The notes under the pieces are model-generated. The model worked only from the letters and a program-made list of their open reading frames with translations, had not been told where the DNA came from and did no database searches. A program made the position numbers and the translations under genes. From contig OX359197.1 of assembly GCA_947172415.1 (NCBI GenBank), forward strand, positions 6,883,673 to 6,947,672: a stretch of DNA of 64,000 nucleotides, written 5' to 3'. Positions 38,801 to 48,738 of this stretch are shown here, piece after piece (position 1 is the first letter of the stretch; each line of letters begins with the position of its first letter). Origin of the DNA: Chondrosia reniformis. Its lineage: Eukaryota; Porifera; Demospongiae; Chondrillida; Chondrillidae.

Positions 38801-41800
38801 ACTTGTGATTTGATTATCACTTCAATTAATCATATGTGATGCTGTATTATTGTATTCGTAACAAGATATCATCTTGCTAATATGGTTGGACTGTAGGAAG
38901 AAGGGAACACTACATTTGAAGAGTTGCAGCAGCGAGGAAATGTCATCTCTCCCTCGCTGCTGAATGGTCAGGAGGAGACTGATGGTCTTGGTGATCTGAA
39001 GCAACCCGACCCTACCCTTCCTTGGACTAAACTTCCAGGACAGAGTTGCATCATCCCAAGGAGACTGAGCATGAAACTGCAGAGTGGGTCAAAGGGCTCA
39101 ACCGCACTAGTGTTCTCAAAGAGCGGAAGGTGAGCTTGACCCTCGTTACTGAGGGAAGGGACAAGATCATAGCCCAGGATCATTGTATATGAGAGGTAGA
39201 TTTCTCCTCCCATTTTATATTTGTAGCCCTTCAGACAATGTTTTCCATATCTTGTTACTGTAGATTGCTTGCTGCTGCTCTTGTAAATGATGGCTCATAC
39301 TCAATAGCTATATACAGTGTAAGAAATATTTTATATTGGACAATCATACGTATATGTAATATATTTCACCACACTAATGATTATCCATAGACTTTGCACT
39401 GCTATCTGTACACACATAACTCCCATTTCAAGCCTACAATATGTATTGTTACTGTTGCTTAAGGTAACATGCCAGTTATTTCCTTGCATGTAGATTCCTG
39501 ATGGAAAACTGAGAGCTGAACTGATTGGTCACTCTGGGGTCATTTATGATCTATCATGGTCACATGATGATCACATGATCACTTCAGCTTCTTCAGATTG
39601 TACCTCAAGATGTTGGTTCCTGCTTCAGAATCAAAGCACAACTCAGATAGATCTCCCCCATCCTTGTTTCGTGTATGCTTCACAGGTCCACCCTAAATGT
39701 TCAGATTTTGTAATCACTGGTGCCTTCGATGGTGTCATGAGGGGGTGGATGATCAGCAGAGATGAATCCAAATCAAAGGCTAGTATATAACAGATTTACG
39801 ATAAGTTAATAGGTTTGGTTGAACATCAGCAACACTACTAACAGAAGGAGATTCAGACTTTTTGACCTTCTAAGTACCTACATATATATACAGTAGGTTA
39901 ATCACTCATTTTTTTCTTAAACTAATACTGCTAATGCTCAAATGAAGCAAGAGCCTTAACATTTTAAATGCTCATATACTCATATCATTTCAGATATACC
40001 TATGTATATGTACAAAAGCTACCTCTTGTATACTTGAGGAGATTCAGATTGAAAGGCTGAAATCCAACCACTACTGCTAATTGTATCATATAATTGTTAT
40101 ATTCACACTGGTATTCATGTTCCACATGTAGCTGAATGTAGATAACAAATTTCTACTGGAGATAGCCTTTGTTAGCTAACCACTTGTAATTTTAACAGTC
40201 TGTACTGTACTGTTGTGTGATGGGGGAATATTTGTCATATATAATTAGTGGGCACACCATGTCGTGCTCTTTAGCCAAAAACTATGTATTCTATTACATG
40301 GGTACACATTCCGGATTAGATTATACCAATACTACACTATTGTATATTAGATTATACCAATACTACACTATTGTATATGAATGCATACATGACCTGGTGA
40401 GCTTACAAGGGCAAATCTAAACACATATATATCCTAATTGTCTTTTATTATGTTGAACAGAAACATCAAGACAAATGTACAAGCGATTTGTGCAGCTAAT
40501 TTTAGAAGTATTTTTGGAATCTATTCTGTATAATTAGCTAATCTATAGCTATTATTAAAGAAGTAATTACATCATGTGTTAGGTATACTAGTAGTAAGAT
40601 GAGGTAATTACAGCAATACTGCTCATTATGCTCTTCATTGTTTAGTGTGTCTTTGAAGCATCCTCAAGCTCGTCTTTGGGGTACATTAACTGCTTGTGTT
40701 ATGGATTGGATGACAACCTTTTGTTTTCTGGACACAGTAAAGGTAGTATAGGAGTATGGACTATCAACTTTAATGAAAGAGATCTACCCATAGTGAATTT
40801 GGAAAAGGTTTTACAATTTTCAGAGTTTCAGGTACCATGACAATTTAATTATTCACCTTTACATAATCTATCAAGTTCTTCTTTCACTCTGAATAATAAT
40901 TACTGAATAAATTAGTATCATTACCTACTTAATTAGACAATCAACGGTCCAAATATATCATCATCATTCAACTCTGGATATTACCCCTGCCCACTCATGT
41001 CTCCTGAGGAGCACAATGTGCTAATGGGTGGAACCAAAGTTTGCTTGATGGGAACCAGTCTCCCCCTAGCCACTCAAGAAGATGGTCGAGCCATAAACAG
41101 CTGTTTTTGTCCTTATTAGGACTCATCAGTATGGCATAGGATGGAAGTTTGAAGAGTAGGGGTAATATCCAGAGTTCAATGATGATGATATCGATGCTTT
41201 AAGTTCGGCTTTAAAGTTCCCCTATTTTTTCAGTCCAAATATATATAATTATATACATACATAGTATATAGTTTCCTGCGACCATACACTTCAATTGTAT
41301 CTATTTAGGCAGTGGACTGGAGCCTCTCTATTGTATATTACGTGCTCCCAATTACTGCTATTACTGATTTAATACATGTACTATAATGACTGGCCTCTGT
41401 TTTTCCAGACAATGAAATGAGAAAATTTTAAAACAATTAATCGAAAGGAAATGAGGAACCAAAATATCCTTTTTGGGCCACTGCAGCTTTTCATACCTTG
41501 GAGGCCCTTAAACCAGACACTGTAGTCTGTAAACTGCACATGTCCTCTTTACTATACTGTAACTGTGAAGCAACTTATACATAACAAATGTAATTTAGGT
41601 AATGGTCCGGAAAGTTGGTATTTCAACCAGATTTTATATACGTACTCTTTGTTTTTCATTTCCTATAGGATAAAAGCATCACAATGATATCAGTACATCC
41701 ACTTGGAAATAGAATATTGGTGCAAAGTACAAATTCTTCGCTGGCTCTAGTGGACCTTCGAATGTAAGCCCTAAAATGTAGACCACTAATGGACATACAC

Positions 41801-42871
41801 AGTCAACATACACTACAATGTGGGCGGATGTGGCTTTCTTGCATAACCAATTTTGATGCATTGTTGAAGTTGGCCAATTCAGAACATTAATCACTAGGGG
41901 CATGTATGTAGTAATGGAATGTTAAGATTGTCCATACATTTAGCTCCTATTTCACCCTGTGGAGGTAATTATAGGGTGCTCCTCCTCCCTGTGGAGGTAA
42001 TTATAGGGTGCTCCTCCTTCCTGTGGAGGTAATTATAGGGTGCTCCTCCTCCCTGTGGAGGTAATTATAGGGTGCTCCTCCTCCCTGTGGAGGTAGCGTC
42101 AGTCATACTAGTATTTCATTAGCCACTATGTTTAGGAGGGCAACATGAAAGGAGAGCTAGAAGGAGGAGCACCCTATAATTAGGTGACAATTGTATCAGG
42201 TATCAGACAGTGGACTCAGAAGCCATCTTTTAATTATGAAACCTCCACTTTAACTTAACTTGCCTATATCCTATGTGATGTATCCTATATAATCCTATGT
42301 ACAGAGAGGCTATTCAGAACACCTATACCGGTGTACTCAATGCTAGTGTGAGGATGAGAGGATGCATGTGTGCTTGTGGATCCTACGTGCTCAGTGGCAG
42401 TGAAGATAACACCATTTGTGTTTGGAGTACTGCAACAGGTATATATGTATGTATCATGAGTTCAATTCCCAGCAATTGCTTCTTTTGTTTTTTTTCTTCT
42501 TCACAATGTTTGAATTACTTGCAGTTTAATTTTCACTTCTTTTATTCATGTACACCATAAAACTATAATTCAAGTATGTTAACATTTACATGACTATAAT
42601 ATAAATTTATATAATACATGTAGTCATTTATATGACTGTACTAATGCATACAATGTATCTGTACATAACAATATTAATGAATGAGTATATATTTTTTTCA
42701 GTACCTGTGTAGTTAAAGCTCTTTTCTACTGCAGGTGAACCTGTCCACGTGTTCCGAAACCTCCCCTTCAGCCAATCAATGATGACTCTTGTGTATCATC
42801 CTCATGATCATGTCTTTGCTGCTGCGTCATTTGGCTCCAATAAGCCCATTATTCTATTTAAAGATCACTAG
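14870..42871 (+). CDS. AHI1: Jouberin (AHI1), WD40 ciliary transition-zone protein
   Basis: Eleven exons join in phase to 925 aa: 14870-15978, 16115-16198, 16627-16825, 36814-37074, 38897-39129, 39264-39318, 39494-39778, 40646-40831, 41669-41763, 42305-42438 and 42735-42871. AHI1 acts at the ciliary transition zone and basal body. The N-terminal third is low complexity: a basic KKGKK patch, four 11-residue YPNDQQASSQL repeats, a proline-rich stretch, and 8-residue DTRSCDSH repeats. Conserved jouberin segments follow (YYENINYIMPVATQP, KIAWAFLK, REKYPSTLSVTLQGI, WTKLPGQSCIIPRR). WD40 repeats start at about residue 640 (LIGHSGVIYDLSW, SGSEDNTICVW). The frame stops after the last blade, so the C-terminal SH3 of vertebrate AHI1 is absent. 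Intron 39779 begins GCTAGT, an apparent GC-AG intron. The 3' splice site of exon 3 is duplicated 37 bp upstream. Intron 3 (20 kb) contains the BEN gene. Confidence 0.95.
15080..15217 (+). repeat. 33-bp coding tandem repeat in AHI1 exon 1
   Basis: Four near-identical units of 33 bp encode the 11-residue YPNDQQASSQL/P motif. They stay in frame and look like a recent in-frame expansion. Confidence 0.9.
15664..15783 (+). repeat. 24-bp coding tandem repeat in AHI1 exon 1
   Basis: Five units of 24 bp contain GATACCAGGTCATGTGACAG and encode DTRSCDSH variants. Each carries a CATGTGAC or CACGTGAC core. Confidence 0.9.
16570..16645 (+). repeat. Duplicated 3' splice site, 37-bp period, AHI1 exon 3
   Basis: Two copies of TTGTATTCCTGCAGAATGCC occur, with AG ending at 16589 and 16626. 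Only the second acceptor keeps the jouberin frame (RMPFVPVWEE); the 37-bp offset makes the first one frameshift the product. Confidence 0.85.
16915..17035. mobile_element. Dispersed repeat, family B
   Basis: This segment has CATGAAAAATCTAAGATACC, CATTTTCCTACATGCTAT and AGAGAGCTTTGGATGAAGAT in order. Near copies lie at 36466-36610 and 53564-53720, with older ones at 27120-27275 (reverse) and 20108-20145. It is probably a non-autonomous element; its ends are not defined. Confidence 0.7.
17512..17650 (+). mobile_element. tRNA-derived SINE copy
   Basis: The sequence has a pol III A box (TAGTTCAGTGGCAGAGCGC), a CTGGTGGTCATAACCAG anticodon-like stem with CAT in the loop, and a B box (TGTTCGATTCCCA), followed by a tRNA-unrelated tail shared with 38680 and 42453. 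It resembles elongator tRNA-Met, but the acceptor stem is not kept, so it is a SINE and not a tRNA gene. It lies in AHI1 intron 3, downstream of the BEN gene. Confidence 0.8.
18127..33094 (-). CDS. BEN-domain protein with coiled coil, nested in AHI1 intron 3
   Basis: Seven exons on the minus strand (33094-32917, 22223-21672, 20455-20274, 19996-19907, 19605-19147, 18862-18673, 18272-18127) join in phase to 598 aa. The C-terminal 110 residues form a BEN domain: NSGVYIKVSDLKAIEQ, LMRSLISIWYSGKLLASCSA and DYVKSVFPDV...LTSKCCEERRKIKK. BEN domains bind DNA or mediate chromatin contacts (BANP, BEND and NACC families). Exon 2 encodes a coiled coil (LKKQVRQLKGQLEKERHHRV...) at about residues 190-240. 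The middle is Ser/Thr/Gln rich with an acidic patch. BANP- or BEND5-like is my best guess. Exon 1 (MESNISKEDG) is 10.7 kb upstream of exon 2; it fits in phase but is the least certain exon. The whole gene lies antisense inside AHI1 intron 3. Confidence 0.8.
18277..18575 (-). repeat. 41-bp tandem repeat with copied 3' splice site, BEN gene intron 6
   Basis: About seven units of 41-43 bp, in plus orientation AAACAAGCAATTTCTGG followed by TAAATTAGTTGCACTAGTAAAG. On the gene strand each unit ends in TTGTTTTTCTTTACTAG, which resembles the true exon 7 acceptor TTGTTTTTCTTTTAG at 18273. The array directly abuts exon 7. Confidence 0.93.
20524..21500. other. BEN gene intron 2, no gene seen
   Basis: This AT-rich intron lies between BEN exons 2 and 3. 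I see no ORF with family similarity and no clear element apart from the short-period array that follows. Confidence 0.4.
21498..21590. repeat. 26-bp AT-rich tandem repeat
   Basis: About three and a half units of ACATACATATATACATAAAT plus ATACAT lie in the BEN gene intron between exons 2 and 3. The spurious ORF of Tyr/Met/Cys-rich peptide over it is a by-product. Confidence 0.9.
25613..25759. repeat. 24-bp minisatellite in BEN gene intron 1
   Basis: Six units contain GAGTGTTATGCTCTAAGATG plus CCTC, with slight drift. There is no coding meaning. Confidence 0.9.
27120..27275 (-). mobile_element. Dispersed repeat, family B (reverse, old copy)
   Basis: The reverse complement reads ACACCATTTTCCTATAGATA, then after a spacer AGAGCTTTGGATGAGGATGC, matching the ordered blocks of the copies at 16915, 36466 and 53564 with more divergence. 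Confidence 0.6.
33095..36465. other. AHI1 intron 3, upstream of the BEN gene
   Basis: This should include the promoter and 5' UTR of the nested BEN gene near 33095-33400. No coding exon, RNA gene or clear repeat is seen in the remainder. Confidence 0.4.
36433..36610 (+). mobile_element. (GTAT)n run and dispersed repeat family B copy
   Basis: A short GTAT microsatellite is followed by GAAAAATCTAATACACCATT, CCTACATGCTATGCCCATTC and AGAGAGCTTTGGATGAAGAT. This is a good copy of family B, located 200 bp before AHI1 exon 4. Confidence 0.7.
38680..38800 (+). mobile_element. tRNA-derived SINE copy
   Basis: This second copy of the tRNA-Met-like SINE has A box TAGCTCAGTGGCAGAGC and B box GGTTCAACTACC, then the shared tail ACTTCTTTTATGTGTTTCCC. 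It lies in AHI1 intron 4, about 100 bp before exon 5. Confidence 0.8.
40955..41191. mobile_element. MITE family A, complete copy with TIRs
   Basis: This 237-bp element in AHI1 intron 8 has inverted ends: ATATCATCATCATTCAACTC... at the left, and the complement of ATATCATCATCATTGAACTC... at the right, matching over about 30 bp. The interior is shared with 1926-2130 and 58393-58640, more weakly with 45150-45255, and one end with 11894-11925. It has no ORF. Confidence 0.85.
41956..42095. repeat. 32-bp tandem repeat with inverted copy, AHI1 intron 9
   Basis: Four units plus a partial one contain CCTGTGGAGGTAATTATAGG and GTGCTCCTCC. An inverted partial copy (AGGAGGAGCACCCTATAATT) follows at about 42161-42180, so transcripts can fold back. 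Confidence 0.9.
42453..42545 (+). mobile_element. Truncated tRNA-derived SINE
   Basis: The B box (GAGTTCAATTCCC) and the 3' tail (AGCAATTGCTTCTTTTG, then CACAATGTTTGAATTACTTG) match the copies at 17512 and 38680. The A-box half is missing. It starts 15 bp after the AHI1 exon 10 donor. Confidence 0.7.
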
Positions 42872-43351
42872 CACTTTGTTGATAATATCACACAGACTCC
42901 AAGATTAAAGTTATTGAATATGCAGATTACAACTTTATTCTTATTGTTAAATGATTAATATTATAATCAGATCCTTGTATTACGTAGCTTCTGAATAAAC
43001 TTTGCATACATTAACATTTTGTCTAGAAGAATAGGAGCGCATGTTTTACCCAGGTTTTCTGCTTATGGGTGGCCATTTTACCTGAACCATGACTCAACCA
43101 AATCATGCAGCTCAATGACTCGCTCTGAGTCTCGCATGTACATCTCCTTCTACTCTGAGTAGTACAACTGTGGTTTAACTGCACAGCAGCGCACAGGGTA
43201 TGCGTTCTATGAACGTCTAGTAATTATCACTTATAATTTATTGAACTAAACACATGATATACAATGTACGTATGTGTACCTATATTATGTGTGTGTGTAG
43301 CTGTAATAATACCTTGGTCTATTTACTTAATGTAAAGAGACCTATTATTAT

Positions 43352-45463
43352 TCACTTCCCTAAATCTTTAAGAAGATCAAGGAATGTAGGTTTAGCTCCA
43401 ACAACCCTTCCAATATTCTTTAGCACTCCATTGTCCTTGATTATATCAATGTGACCAACAGATTTAAATTGCTTAAACTGGAAAGGTGCTTGCTGTTCGT
43501 TCTTCCACTTGTGGCAAATGTGAGAGTTTTCTACATTCACGCTCCCATCTCCATCTCCATACACAATTGTTGGTTTACCACTGGGAAAATTTGCTCCATC
43601 ATAATTCAATTCTCTTACAGTTTCAACTCCAGTCCCGTAGTAGCAGTAAGTTGGGACATTCGGTGAGGGCCACCCTGCAAGAAGCTTTGAAGTCTGCTTG
43701 TAGATTTGAGAACCCACTTCATTTCCAATGTCTTTAAAAAGTCGTGAATAGTCTTTTGTTGTGTAGCTCCTTGTAGGATTGGTTGTTGTAAGGACTACTG
43801 TATCTCCCCAATTGCTTGACCTAGGCAGTAGCCAGTAGGCAGACTCAAAGCTCCTCATAGCTGGCACAAATCCACTTGGGACCCAGTTAAGGTTTAGTTG
43901 TGGTACATCAATCAATGCTAATCCTGATACTAGAGATTGTATAACCTCACATCCACCGCCCCATGCACCTGATATGGGTATGTATGCATGAATATACTGA
44001 TCTTTCCAGGATTGATCCACTACGTGAGTAAGGAAGTACAATGTAACAGGACCTCCTAAGCTATGAGCAATTAATGTTGCCTTCTTTCCAAATTCAGATA
44101 CCATTTCCTCAATTTGACTCTTCATTTCGTTATAGTATCCTAATCTTTCTAATTGATCTACAAAATTTATGTCATATAAACATGGCAGTATATGTATATC
44201 AAAATAAATGTGTTGTGGAATGAACATATATATATACACAATAAAGCATATATATGTATGTATATTATATGTGTTCACCTCCAGCCAATCTCCAGTCATA
44301 AGGGGCAGCTCTAATATCATGGCCTCGTCTGTAACCTCTATCCACAAAGTAATCTACCATTGGGTGAAAATACTGTCCCTGGGAGAAGTAGTGTGTAAGT
44401 TTATTCTGGTCCAAGTATTCAACTCCTTTTAATCCTCTTCTAACAGCAATTTCCACACCTGATTGATTTGTAAATGTTTCCGTAGAACCAGTATAACTAA
44501 GTTTAAGTCTGTCAAAAAATTAATTTTAAATGACTAATTGATATAGTATAAATATATACACAAAGAATATATCAACAACTACATATATCATTTGACTACT
44601 GATTTATTCCACCCATACATGTATATATATATATAATTGTGTCACACATACACTATGTCTTCAAAGAAACACTTGCGAAATTCAGAATCTGTCACAGACT
44701 TGTAGACATTAACCCAAATATTTCTGAACTTTCCATTAGTACGACAATGAGATGGCATAGGTTCACCAACTTTGGCAGTTAATTGGGAACCTCCAATGCC
44801 TGGCACTATAGTAAGCCATGCATGCATATATAAACCATGCACGTATATATATATATTCACTGCATGCATGGGATATAATTATAATAATAATTTTATATAA
44901 AATTTCTAGTATATAGTTTTATTATAATGATAATTTAATAATAATATGTAGTGTGACAAAAGTAAACTTATCATATATATAATTAGATTAGACCAAATAT
45001 ATATATGTATATATAAATGTATAGATATATAGGAAATTTTATTTGATATATACAATACAGATTTCTCTATAGGCATATATATATAAAGAAATGGATAATC
45101 ACTAGCTTGCTAGCCAGTCATCTAGCTTATCTAGGCTGGGTGATTTAAGTCCTATTTAATGACACTAGTGATTGCCTCCCAGTCATCCAAGATAGAAGAG
45201 CCACAGACAGTTGGTTTACCTTAATTGATTTGGACTCATCAGTGTGGTGTATGGTGGACTTATATACAAATGTACTAGTTACTATATATATAGAAATCTA
45301 GGGTCTATATAACCAGTATAGGTACGTATATGTACATATAAACTTGCTGTATACAAGTACAATTGCTTTATGTACCTAGCATTATAGGAGAATGTCTTCC
45401 TTCTGAAGTTGAAGCTATAACAAAGACAATTAAGTAAACTGGAACCATCATCTTAGAAAGCAT
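43352..45463 (-). CDS. PLA2G15: Lysosomal phospholipase A2 / LCAT-like acyltransferase
   Basis: Four exons (45463-45376, 44805-44652, 44508-44279, 44157-43352) join in phase to 425 aa, close to the roughly 412 aa of vertebrate PLA2G15. This lysosomal LCAT-family alpha/beta hydrolase deacylates phospholipids and transfers acyl groups. A hydrophobic signal peptide (about residues 6-20) opens the protein. The order is: VPGIGGSQL oxyanion region, RAAPYDWRLA, nucleophile elbow AHSLGG with Ser190, AWGGG, CYYGTGV, acid motif YGDGDGSVN (Asp359/361) and GHIDIIK with His393. The full Ser-Asp-His set is present, so it is probably active. PLA2G15 rather than LCAT is chosen for the WLLP and GTGV motifs and the length. 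It converges on AHI1, 480 bp away. Confidence 0.93.
45150..45255. mobile_element. Fragment related to MITE family A
   Basis: The text CCAAGATAGAAGAGCCACAG, ACAGTTGG and TTGGACTCATCAGTGTGGTG resembles the interior of the 40955 element. It lies in intron 1 of PLA2G15. Similarity is weaker than for the other copies. Confidence 0.5.
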
Positions 45464-46226
45464 TCTGACAGGCAGTGAATGCAGAGTTTCAGTTTTGCCT
45501 TTTATATGGAAGTATACAAGTGCATGAAAATCACGCATTGTTGTGTATATCCTCATATTATTATGTCAATTGCAAGGGTTTCAATATCAATGTATTACTC
45601 TTCCTCTAATACCCTTTGTAAAGTACACTATATTGAATATAATAAGCTTTTCATATTCAAATTGAATGTGTCTACCCCATGCATATGCACATGTCAAAGT
45701 TTACTAATAGTTACGTACACACATATACACACAAATGAAAAAATACAGTTATATAGTTTCTCTCTAGCTATAGATAACACCAAATACTGCTAGTTTGTCT
45801 GTATACATTTGGTTCCTATGCATGGTTTACACAATATATGTAATTAAGGTATACGTACAATTCATCTCCCTTTTCTTCATCAAGTATTATACCACTAATT
45901 GAAGTGGCTATATGTTCAAATGAAGGTAAAAACGCAGTGCATAGTCGTGTTAAGTGATTCTGTATGTAGTACATTTTAAACTTTAACAGTTATATATTCA
46001 TATCCTGAAGAATGTATATTACGTATATTGCATTTGAATTTGTATATTTAAGAATTTCAAAACAATGAAATTATATAGATTTACTAATGAAAATTGTGTT
46101 AAAATATTGAAAAAGAAAACTATTCAGGCATAAACATTGAAAAAGAAAGGTTTGAAATAGTATTCAGGCATAGACAATATTCATAATTAATTTAATATGC
46201 ATGAATAAAATACACACACTATAAAT
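45464..46226. other. Intergenic, PLA2G15 to LITAF cluster
   Basis: This AT-rich spacer should hold the PLA2G15 promoter and the 3' end of the first LITAF gene. No gene or clear repeat is seen. Confidence 0.4.
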
Positions 46227-47091
46227 TTAAAATTCATAATCACATTTTGGGCATTTTTCCACTACTTTCCTAGGATCATGGATGCAGTGACAGAATCCTG
46301 AGCCAGCATCAGGTGTACAATCAGCAAATCCACTGTTAATGAAAAGAATACATAAAATGATTATATAATACTCCTTTAGCGCATCTTATACCAGAAAACC
46401 ATTAAAATGATGCGTAATTTAGATTATCTGTGGAGAGTATATACATGCATATATATAATCAAAGTGTATAAATCAAACATATGCAGATATATATAAATCT
46501 GGCAATAATTCCTTGCTGTTTGTAGGTATATTGCATGCATTTCATGCTAAATTTTATTACATATATAGACCATGCATATATACTCCAAATTTAATATAGC
46601 AAGTACCTATATTTATAAGGCAAATTAAATTACCTTCCTAAGTCGCTTTCACCAGATATGCAAGCAAGGACAATCACAAAGATGCACAGGACTAGCAAAC
46701 CTAGACTCAAAATAACTAGCAGTGTCATTCCAATGACATAAAGGATAGCAATAATAATAGAACATGACGTCCAGACACGACTGGTTAATTTGAAGACTTT
46801 CGTATTACAGCTTGGACAAATGACTGTGCCCAGTTCCGTTTTCACAGTGCCTACATTTTCTATGTGCTTCATTACAGGTGGCGCTGGGGCTCGGTCATCT
46901 CTAGGAAACCTCAGAGGTGGGGATGAACCTAGCCTAGGGGCACTATCTTCACCATGGAGAGGAGCTAGCGCTGGAATGATCCCATCAGCAGCGTCGGTGT
47001 GGAGTAGAATTTTACTTGTCGATTGATTCCTACTTTCACTTGCTACAGAGACATCGTTAGGTAACTCCGCTTCTATTGATAGATCAGTCAT
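46227..47091 (-). CDS. LITAF-domain protein, cluster copy 1
   Basis: Two exons (47091-46634, 46332-46227) join in phase to 187 aa. A LITAF domain is a split zinc ribbon interrupted by a hydrophobic, membrane-inserting helix; such proteins sit on late endosomes and lysosomes. Here CPSC at about residue 93 is the first knuckle, a hydrophobic stretch runs from about 108 to 146, and the second half (CHCIHDPRKVVEKCPKC) is in exon 2. It is the most divergent copy. The usual H of HxCPxC is replaced by E (VEKCPKC), and the N terminus is neither proline-tyrosine rich nor PPxY-bearing. The intron position after the hydrophobic segment, in phase 2, is the same as in the other six copies. Confidence 0.85.
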
Positions 47092-47618
47092 ACCGAATTA
47101 CTTGACTACTACAAGCTATATAGACTGGTTTACTAAACTTTGACCTTACTATTAACCTTCGACCAATGACCTCTAAGGGGAACAGAGTGTTACTGCTGAA
47201 TGGTTTTCCCTAAAAACTAAGTCAAAGTCTTAGCTTCATATTGTTATCAACCATGTGTATAGGAAAATAGTGTTGTAAACTTTACATGGACAGTGGGACA
47301 TGCAATTGTTTATTTTTATAGTGCTTGGTTAACTACTACAAACGTCTTCATAATGCAACGGCTAGTTATGAGAACTACTGAATGGGGATTTCCCCTAACG
47401 CTATATGCATGTGATATAACCCTTAAAATTTAATGGTTTAATTAAATCTGATTATATGGCCGACTTGTTCTATATATGCAGTCATGTTAGAATTGAGAAT
47501 ACAAAACATTCATTTTTAAGTAAAATTGTTACATATTATACATTACCATTTCACTCTATATTATATTGAAAGGCATGCATGCATGCAAATATGCACACGT
47601 AGTCTATATACTTATACT

Positions 47619-48077
47619 CTACCAACGAGCTATCACTTCGTCACATTCAGGGCACTTGTGAATTGCTTTTCTGTGATCAATAGAATCCAAAATTTTTCCG
47701 GTATAACCTGTCATAATCGGACTATGTATAATATAAAAATATGAAAGAAAATTTGAAAACAAGACACTGTAGCATAATATTGCATGAGTGTATGGTTCTT
47801 ACCAAATAACGCCGCCGATAAGGCCAAAAATCAAAATTAGCACGACTAAAAAAGGTAGTATCAGTACACCAAACAAGACCAGCAGTACAACGATCCAAAA
47901 GATACCACAGACGGCTTTTACGGTACATTTACGCTCCACATTTGTGACTACCAACTTGTCACTCTTTGGACACTTCACCTTAAACGCCTGTTTCGTTGGC
48001 TGCAGCTCTATAAATTCAACCGACTGCCCGCCATTCATTTCCAGAGGTTGAAGATGCTGTGGTCGAATCTCTGACAT
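47619..48077 (-). CDS. LITAF-domain protein, cluster copy 2 (degenerate zinc site)
   Basis: Two exons (48077-47803, 47721-47619) join in phase to 125 aa, the shortest copy. The first knuckle reads CPKS where family members have CPxC, so one zinc ligand is lost. A long hydrophobic segment (WIVVLLVLFGVLILPFLVVL) follows, then exon 2 with IDHRKAIHKCPECDEVIARW, which keeps HxCPxC. The N-terminal tail lacks the PPxY and proline-rich motifs of copies 3-7. The splice site falls inside a Cys codon, phase 2 as in its neighbours. It may be a diverging paralogue or an early pseudogene; the frame is intact. Confidence 0.8.
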
Positions 48078-48738
48078 CTCTTGCTTATATATATATCTGT
48101 AGTTATTTGTATTCTTTCTAATTTTCTCCTCTATATATTATAGAATATTACACATGCATGAAATTGATTCACGCCAACTACCCGACTGCTTAATTTATAT
48201 GCTAGACATGTGTTATACCAAATAATATACTTATCATCCGTGAATTTGAAGCTAATAATTGTAAGCATTAATTCACACATATATCATTAGAGCACGTCCA
48301 AGGAGTGACAAACATGAACTGTTGTCCTATATGCTATAGTATAATTACCACAAGTCTATAAACTGGTTATATTAATCGATGCCAAACATTTCTTAGCCTC
48401 TGGAAAATGATGATTTAGATTATTCATACATGCAAACCATGTAACATCAATCAAGATGTATATATAGTGAATAGTGTGTTTAGGTATGCCAAATGAGAAG
48501 AATGCTATAGATGGTGCATGATCATGAGTTTATAATGCATGGAGAATCAACATACAGGTTTTGTGAATGACTACCATGAAAACTTCAGAGTTTTTATTTA
48601 TATTCAAAAGAAAAATAGAATACACACTTGTAGTAACTGCAGCCTAGCCTATTACACACATTAAGTATTAAACAGTAAACTCTGTTGATTTAAAGAAATA
48701 TTTGATGTCCAAACATCACAAGGCAAGTATTTTATGCT

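Noticed and set aside
42994..43352. SH3-encoding exon for AHI1
   Set aside because: I looked for an ALYDY-type SH3 start downstream of 42871 on the plus strand and saw none before PLA2G15.
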